Assembly (NCBI RefSeq): GCF_900115685.1
Contig: NZ_FOXJ01000013.1
Coordinates: 1-62,109, forward strand
DNA from: Variovorax sp. 770b2
Lineage (GTDB): Bacteria > Pseudomonadota > Gammaproteobacteria > Burkholderiales > Burkholderiaceae_C
DNA length: 62,109 nucleotides
Direction: 5' to 3'
Below the pieces are notes generated by a model. It was not told the DNA's origin and did no database searches. It saw nothing but the letters and a program-made list of their open reading frames with translations. The position numbers were made by a program, and so were the translations under genes. Numbering within the stretch: position 1 is the first letter of the stretch; each line of letters opens with the position of its first letter. This document shows positions 58,629 to 62,109 of the stretch, piece after piece.

Positions 58629-61403
58629 ATGAGCACATCGCTGAAAACACTGATCACCAAGCTCAACGGCAGCGCACGCATGGCCACGCAGCGCGCGGCC
58701 AACCTGTGCCTGGCCAACGGCCACTACGAAGTGGACCTGGAGCACCTGTTCCTGGCGCTGCTGGAGCAGACCGACAACGACCTGGCGCGCGTGCTGCGCG
58801 CCAACCGCATCAGCGCGACCGCGATCCAGTCGGACCTGGAGCGCGAGATCCAGACCTTCAAGAACGGCAATACGCGCACGCCCGTGTTCTCGCAGCACCT
58901 GCAGCAGCTGTTCCAGCAGGCGTGGCTGCTGGCCTCGCTCGATGCGCACGTGGCGCAGATCCGCTCGGGCCACCTGCTGCTCGCGCTGCTGACCGAGCCC
59001 GACCTCGCGCAACTCGCGCAGCGCGGCTCGCCGCTCTTCGCGAAGATTCGCCTCGAAGACCTGAAGCACGACTTCGACAAGCTCACCGACGGTTCGAGCG
59101 AAGCGGTGGAGGCCGGCGCATCGGGCGGTGCAGCCGCCGATGGCGACGCGCAGCAACCGCCCGCGGATGCATTGGCCGCAGGCGTACCCGGCAAGACGCC
59201 CGCGCTCGACCAGTTCACCACCAACCTCACGCAGCGCGCGCGCGACGGTGCGCTGGACCCCGTGATCGGCCGCGACACCGAGATCCGCCAGGTCATCGAC
59301 ATCCTGATGCGCCGGCGCCAGAACAACCCCATCCTCACCGGCGAGGCCGGCGTTGGCAAGACGGCGGTGGTCGAGGGTCTCGCGCTGCGCATCGCCGCGC
59401 AGGACGTGCCCGAGTCGCTGCGCGCCGTGGCGCTGCACACGCTGGACATGGGCCTCCTGCAGGCCGGCGCGAGCGTGAAGGGCGAGTTCGAGAACCGCCT
59501 GAAGAACGTCATCGCCGAAGTGAAGAAGAGCCCGCATCCGATCGTGCTCTTCATCGACGAGGCCCACACCATGATCGGCGCGGGCGGCCAGGCCGGGCAG
59601 AGCGATGCGGCCAACCTGCTGAAGCCCGCGCTCGCGCGCGGCGAGCTGCGCACCATCGCCGCCACCACCTGGGGCGAGTACAAGAAATACTTCGAGAAGG
59701 ACGCGGCGCTCGCGCGGCGCTTCCAGGTCGTGAAGGTCGAGGAGCCCAGCGAGACGCTGGCCGCCGCCATGCTGCGCGGCATGGTGCCGCTGATGGAGAA
59801 GCACTTCAACATCCGCGTGCTCGACGAAGCCATCACCGAGGCCGTGCGCCTGTCGCACCGATACATCAGCGGACGCCAGCTGCCCGACAAGGCCGTGAGC
59901 GTGCTCGACACCGCGTGCGCGAAAGTGGCGCTCGGCCAGAGCGCGACGCCGGCCCTCATCGAGGAAGCCCACCGCGGCCTCGAACGCATCGAGGCCGAAA
60001 GCGCCGCGCTGGTGCGCGACACCGCGGCCGGCGGACGCCATGAAGCGCGCCAGGCCGAACTGGCGGAGCTGAAGGCCACGCTGCAGGCCGAATTGGCCGC
60101 GAGCCAGCAACGCCTTGCCGAAGAGAACGTGCTGGTCGAACGCATCCGCGCACTGCGTGCACAACGCGATGCACCGGCCGCGCAGGCCGAGGCCGAATCC
60201 ACGCCCGCACCCGTACCCGCACCCGCACCCGCACCCGCACCCGCAGCATCCACGGAAAAGGCCACACCGGCCCGCACCGCCGGCCGCAAGAAAACCGCCG
60301 CCGCCGCCGACCCCGAGCGCGACCAGCTCGACGCCCTGCTCGCCGAACTGCGCGCACTGCAAGGCACCACGCCGATGGTGCCGCTGCAGGTCGATGGCCA
60401 CGTCGTCGCCGAGATCGTCTCGGCGTGGACCGGCGTGCCGCTGGGCCGCATGGTCAAGGACGAGATCAAGACCGTGCGCGCCCTCGATACGCTTCTGGCC
60501 GAGCGCGTGATCGGCCAGGACCACGCGCTCGCCGCCGTGGCCCAGCGCGTGCGCACCGCCAGCGCGCGCCTGGAAGACCCCAACAAGCCGCGCGGCGTGT
60601 TCATGTTCGTCGGTCCCTCGGGCGTCGGCAAGACCGAGACCGCGCTGGCGCTGGCCGACATTCTTTATGGCGGCGAGAAGAAGCTCATCACCATCAACAT
60701 GAGCGAGTACCAGGAGGCGCACAGCGTCTCGGGCCTGAAGGGCTCGCCGCCCGGCTACGTGGGTTACGGCGAAGGCGGCGTGCTGACCGAAGCCGTGCGC
60801 CGCCAGCCCTACAGCGTGGTGCTGCTGGACGAGGTCGAGAAGGCGCACCCCGACGTGCTGGAGATGTTCTTCCAGGTGTTCGACAAGGGCATGATGGACG
60901 ACGCCGAAGGGCGCGAGATCGACTTTCGCAACACGCTGATCATCCTCACCTCGAACATCGGTTCGTCGCAGATCATGCAGGCGTGCCTGAACAAGGCCGA
61001 CGACGAGCGCCCCGCGCCCGACGCCCTGGCCGATGCGCTGCGCCCCGTGCTCATGAAGGCCTTCAAGCCGGCCTTTCTCGGCCGCATGAAAGTGGCGCCG
61101 TTCTATCCGATCACCGATGCGGTGCTCGAGCAGATCATTGCGCTGAAGCTGGGCCGCATCCGCGACCGCATCGCGACCAATCACAAGGCGGTGTTCGAGT
61201 GGGACGACGCGCTGGTGGAGGCCGTGCTCGCGCGCTGCACCGAGGTCGACTCGGGCGCGCGCAACGTCGATCACATCCTGAACGGCACGCTGCTGCCCGA
61301 GATCGCGGAAGCGGTGCTCACGCGCATGGCCGACGAGACGCCGCTCGCGAAGATCAAGGCCAGCTGCGCCAAGAGCGGCGAGTTCCGCTACAGGATCACC
61401 TAG
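58629..61403 (+). CDS. tssH: T6SS sheath-recycling ATPase TssH (ClpV)
   Basis: A 924-residue AAA+ ATPase that dismantles contracted TssBC sheaths. The Clp-N repeat domain (LNGSARMATQRAANLCLANG) is followed by AAA1 with Walker A GEAGVGKTAVVEG (Lys244) and Walker B IVLFIDEAHTMIG, a coiled-coil middle region, and AAA2 with Walker A GPSGVGKTETAL (Lys668) and YSVVLLDEVEKAHPDV. The middle region carries an extra Ala/Pro linker (about residues 520-560, APAPAP repeats then Lys/Ala-rich) not usual in ClpV, encoded by hexanucleotide repeats. Confidence 0.96.
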   Translation: MSTSLKTLITKLNGSARMATQRAANLCLANGHYEVDLEHLFLALLEQTDNDLARVLRANRISATAIQSDLEREIQTFKNGNTRTPVFSQHLQQLFQQAWLLASLDAHVAQIRSGHLLLALLTEPDLAQLAQRGSPLFAKIRLEDLKHDFDKLTDGSSEAVEAGASGGAAADGDAQQPPADALAAGVPGKTPALDQFTTNLTQRARDGALDPVIGRDTEIRQVIDILMRRRQNNPILTGEAGVGKTAVVEGLALRIAAQDVPESLRAVALHTLDMGLLQAGASVKGEFENRLKNVIAEVKKSPHPIVLFIDEAHTMIGAGGQAGQSDAANLLKPALARGELRTIAATTWGEYKKYFEKDAALARRFQVVKVEEPSETLAAAMLRGMVPLMEKHFNIRVLDEAITEAVRLSHRYISGRQLPDKAVSVLDTACAKVALGQSATPALIEEAHRGLERIEAESAALVRDTAAGGRHEARQAELAELKATLQAELAASQQRLAEENVLVERIRALRAQRDAPAAQAEAESTPAPVPAPAPAPAPAASTEKATPARTAGRKKTAAAADPERDQLDALLAELRALQGTTPMVPLQVDGHVVAEIVSAWTGVPLGRMVKDEIKTVRALDTLLAERVIGQDHALAAVAQRVRTASARLEDPNKPRGVFMFVGPSGVGKTETALALADILYGGEKKLITINMSEYQEAHSVSGLKGSPPGYVGYGEGGVLTEAVRRQPYSVVLLDEVEKAHPDVLEMFFQVFDKGMMDDAEGREIDFRNTLIILTSNIGSSQIMQACLNKADDERPAPDALADALRPVLMKAFKPAFLGRMKVAPFYPITDAVLEQIIALKLGRIRDRIATNHKAVFEWDDALVEAVLARCTEVDSGARNVDHILNGTLLPEIAEAVLTRMADETPLAKIKASCAKSGEFRYRIT
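60203..60246 (+). repeat. Hexanucleotide (ACCCGC) repeat tract within tssH
   Basis: About seven tandem ACCCGC-type hexamers encode the Pro-Ala linker of ClpV. Each unit keeps frame, so slippage would only change the linker length. Confidence 0.8.
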
Positions 61404-61441
61404 GCGCTGCGGCGGTTCGGGTCAAAGGGAGAACCAGAGAC

Positions 61442-62109
61442 ATGACGGACTTCAATTCGGCTTCGCTCGGCGCGCAAATGCGTGCGGGCACCACGCAGCA
61501 GGATCGGCTGCTGGTGCTGCACACGCCGCTGGGCGACAACAAGCTGCTGGCCGAAAGGCTGGACGGCATCGAGTCCCTGGACGACGGGGGCTTTCGCTTC
61601 GAGCTCACGGCGCTCAGCGACGACGCACACATCGAACTCAAGACCCTCATGGGCCAGGGTGTGCGCCTGGATCTGCAGACCGCGCAAAGCCGCACTGACC
61701 TCCGCCCCTTCCACGGCCACGTGACCGAAGCCGAGTGCGTATCGAGCAACGGCGGCATGGCGCGCTACCGCATCGTCATCGAACCGTGGCTCGCGTTCCT
61801 TCGGCATCGCCAGGACAGCTGCCTCTTCCAGCACCAGAGCGTGTTCGACATCGTCGATGCCGTGTTCGCGCGGTATCAGAGCCAAGGCAAACTGGCTGTG
61901 CAGTGGCGCTGGGAGATCGCGCAGCGCGACATCTATCCGGTGCGCGGCATCACCACGCAGTACCACGAGAGCGACTTCGACTTCGTCGCACGCCTCCTGG
62001 CCGAAGAGGGCCTGTGCTACTGGTTCGAACACGCGACCGGCAAGGACGGCAACCTCGGCAGCCACACCCTCGTCATCGCCGACCACAACGGCGCCTTCCG
62101 CGCCAACAC
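61442..62109 (+). CDS. vgrG: Second VgrG/TssI spike protein, N-terminal part (3' truncated by window edge)
   Basis: The open frame runs from ATG 61442 to the end of the window (222 codons). The gp27-like N-terminal domain is recognisable: LVLHTPLGDNKLLAERLDGI, GQGVRLDLQTAQSRTDLRPF, HGHVTEAECVSSNGG, YRIVIEPWLAFLRHR and YHESDFDFVARLLAEEGLCY. It starts 38 nt after tssH and is probably part of that operon. It differs in sequence from the VgrG at 34911-37907, so it is not a simple duplicate. Its cargo would be encoded to the right of this window. Confidence 0.93.
   Translation, partial: MTDFNSASLGAQMRAGTTQQDRLLVLHTPLGDNKLLAERLDGIESLDDGGFRFELTALSDDAHIELKTLMGQGVRLDLQTAQSRTDLRPFHGHVTEAECVSSNGGMARYRIVIEPWLAFLRHRQDSCLFQHQSVFDIVDAVFARYQSQGKLAVQWRWEIAQRDIYPVRGITTQYHESDFDFVARLLAEEGLCYWFEHATGKDGNLGSHTLVIADHNGAFRAN

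Noticed and set aside
60203..60246. Hexamer tract considered as a contingency (phase-variation) locus
   Set aside because: Six-base units preserve the frame, so on/off switching by slippage is not possible; only linker length would change.
55020..61274. Long minus-strand frames opposite tssF, tssG and tssH
   Set aside because: Same reason: high-GC shadows of coding sequence.

Overview
The window is high-GC DNA (about two thirds G+C where I counted core genes) from a betaproteobacterium. The S10 ribosomal operon order, the flavour of the proteins, the mosaic of small accessory genes and the REP-like intergenic element point to Burkholderiales, most likely Comamonadaceae close to Variovorax. 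This placement is inference from protein and sequence style, not from a marker-gene search. No rRNA, tRNA, CRISPR array, transposase or phage gene was recognised. No gap between genes exceeds 300 bases; the larger spacers are described individually.

Layout. (1) 1-8309: end of tuf, then the S10 operon (rpsJ, rplC, rplD, rplW, rplB, rpsS, rplV, rpsC, rplP, rpmC, rpsQ). It is unusually split: a strong terminator follows rpsJ, then two exported-protein genes (a poly-Gly lipoprotein with an HEWGH metallopeptidase motif and a 176-residue periplasmic protein), and rplC restarts behind its own promoter. (2) 8323-14758: peroxiredoxin, GNAT acetyltransferase, cytochrome b561 divergent from cytochrome c', a TlpA-type thioredoxin, a small lipoprotein, and a permease-less PTS relay (EIIA-Man, HPr, EI). 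(3) 14985-18977: an envelope-stress-like locus with a small exported repeat protein, a Spy/CpxP-like protein, two membrane proteins and an OmpR/CpxR-type two-component pair. A 30-bp element is repeated about 100 nt upstream of the first two genes. (4) 19116-31066: an MDR oxidoreductase, a four-gene chaperone-usher pilus operon, an AraC regulator with a YddG-like exporter, an anion permease overlapping an acyl-CoA ligase, and a DUF937/YidB-like gene.

(5) 31224-62109: a complete type VI secretion system, running off the right edge. All 13 core genes are present: tssA, tssJ, tssK, tssL on the minus strand; tssM, tssB, tssC, hcp, tssE, tssF, tssG, tssH on the plus strand; and two vgrG genes. Accessory genes are a PAAR tip, TagF, an OmpA-like wall anchor, an M15 peptidase, a TPR lipoprotein, and a minus-strand effector module: membrane protein, VgrG, DUF4123 adaptor, DUF3304 lipoprotein (probable immunity) and a Tle1-type phospholipase. 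The effector end is lower in G+C than the structural genes, which suggests acquisition.

How it fits together: TssJLM and the OmpA-like protein would form the envelope complex, TssAEFGK and VgrG/PAAR the baseplate and spike, Hcp/TssBC the tube and sheath, ClpV would recycle the sheath, and DUF4123 would load Tle1 on VgrG. The most unusual gene is directly upstream of tssM. It encodes a membrane-anchored protein whose cytoplasmic part aligns by eye with beta-ketoacyl synthases, including a possible Cys-His-His triad. I know of no described role for such a protein in T6SS, so this is my main candidate for new biology.
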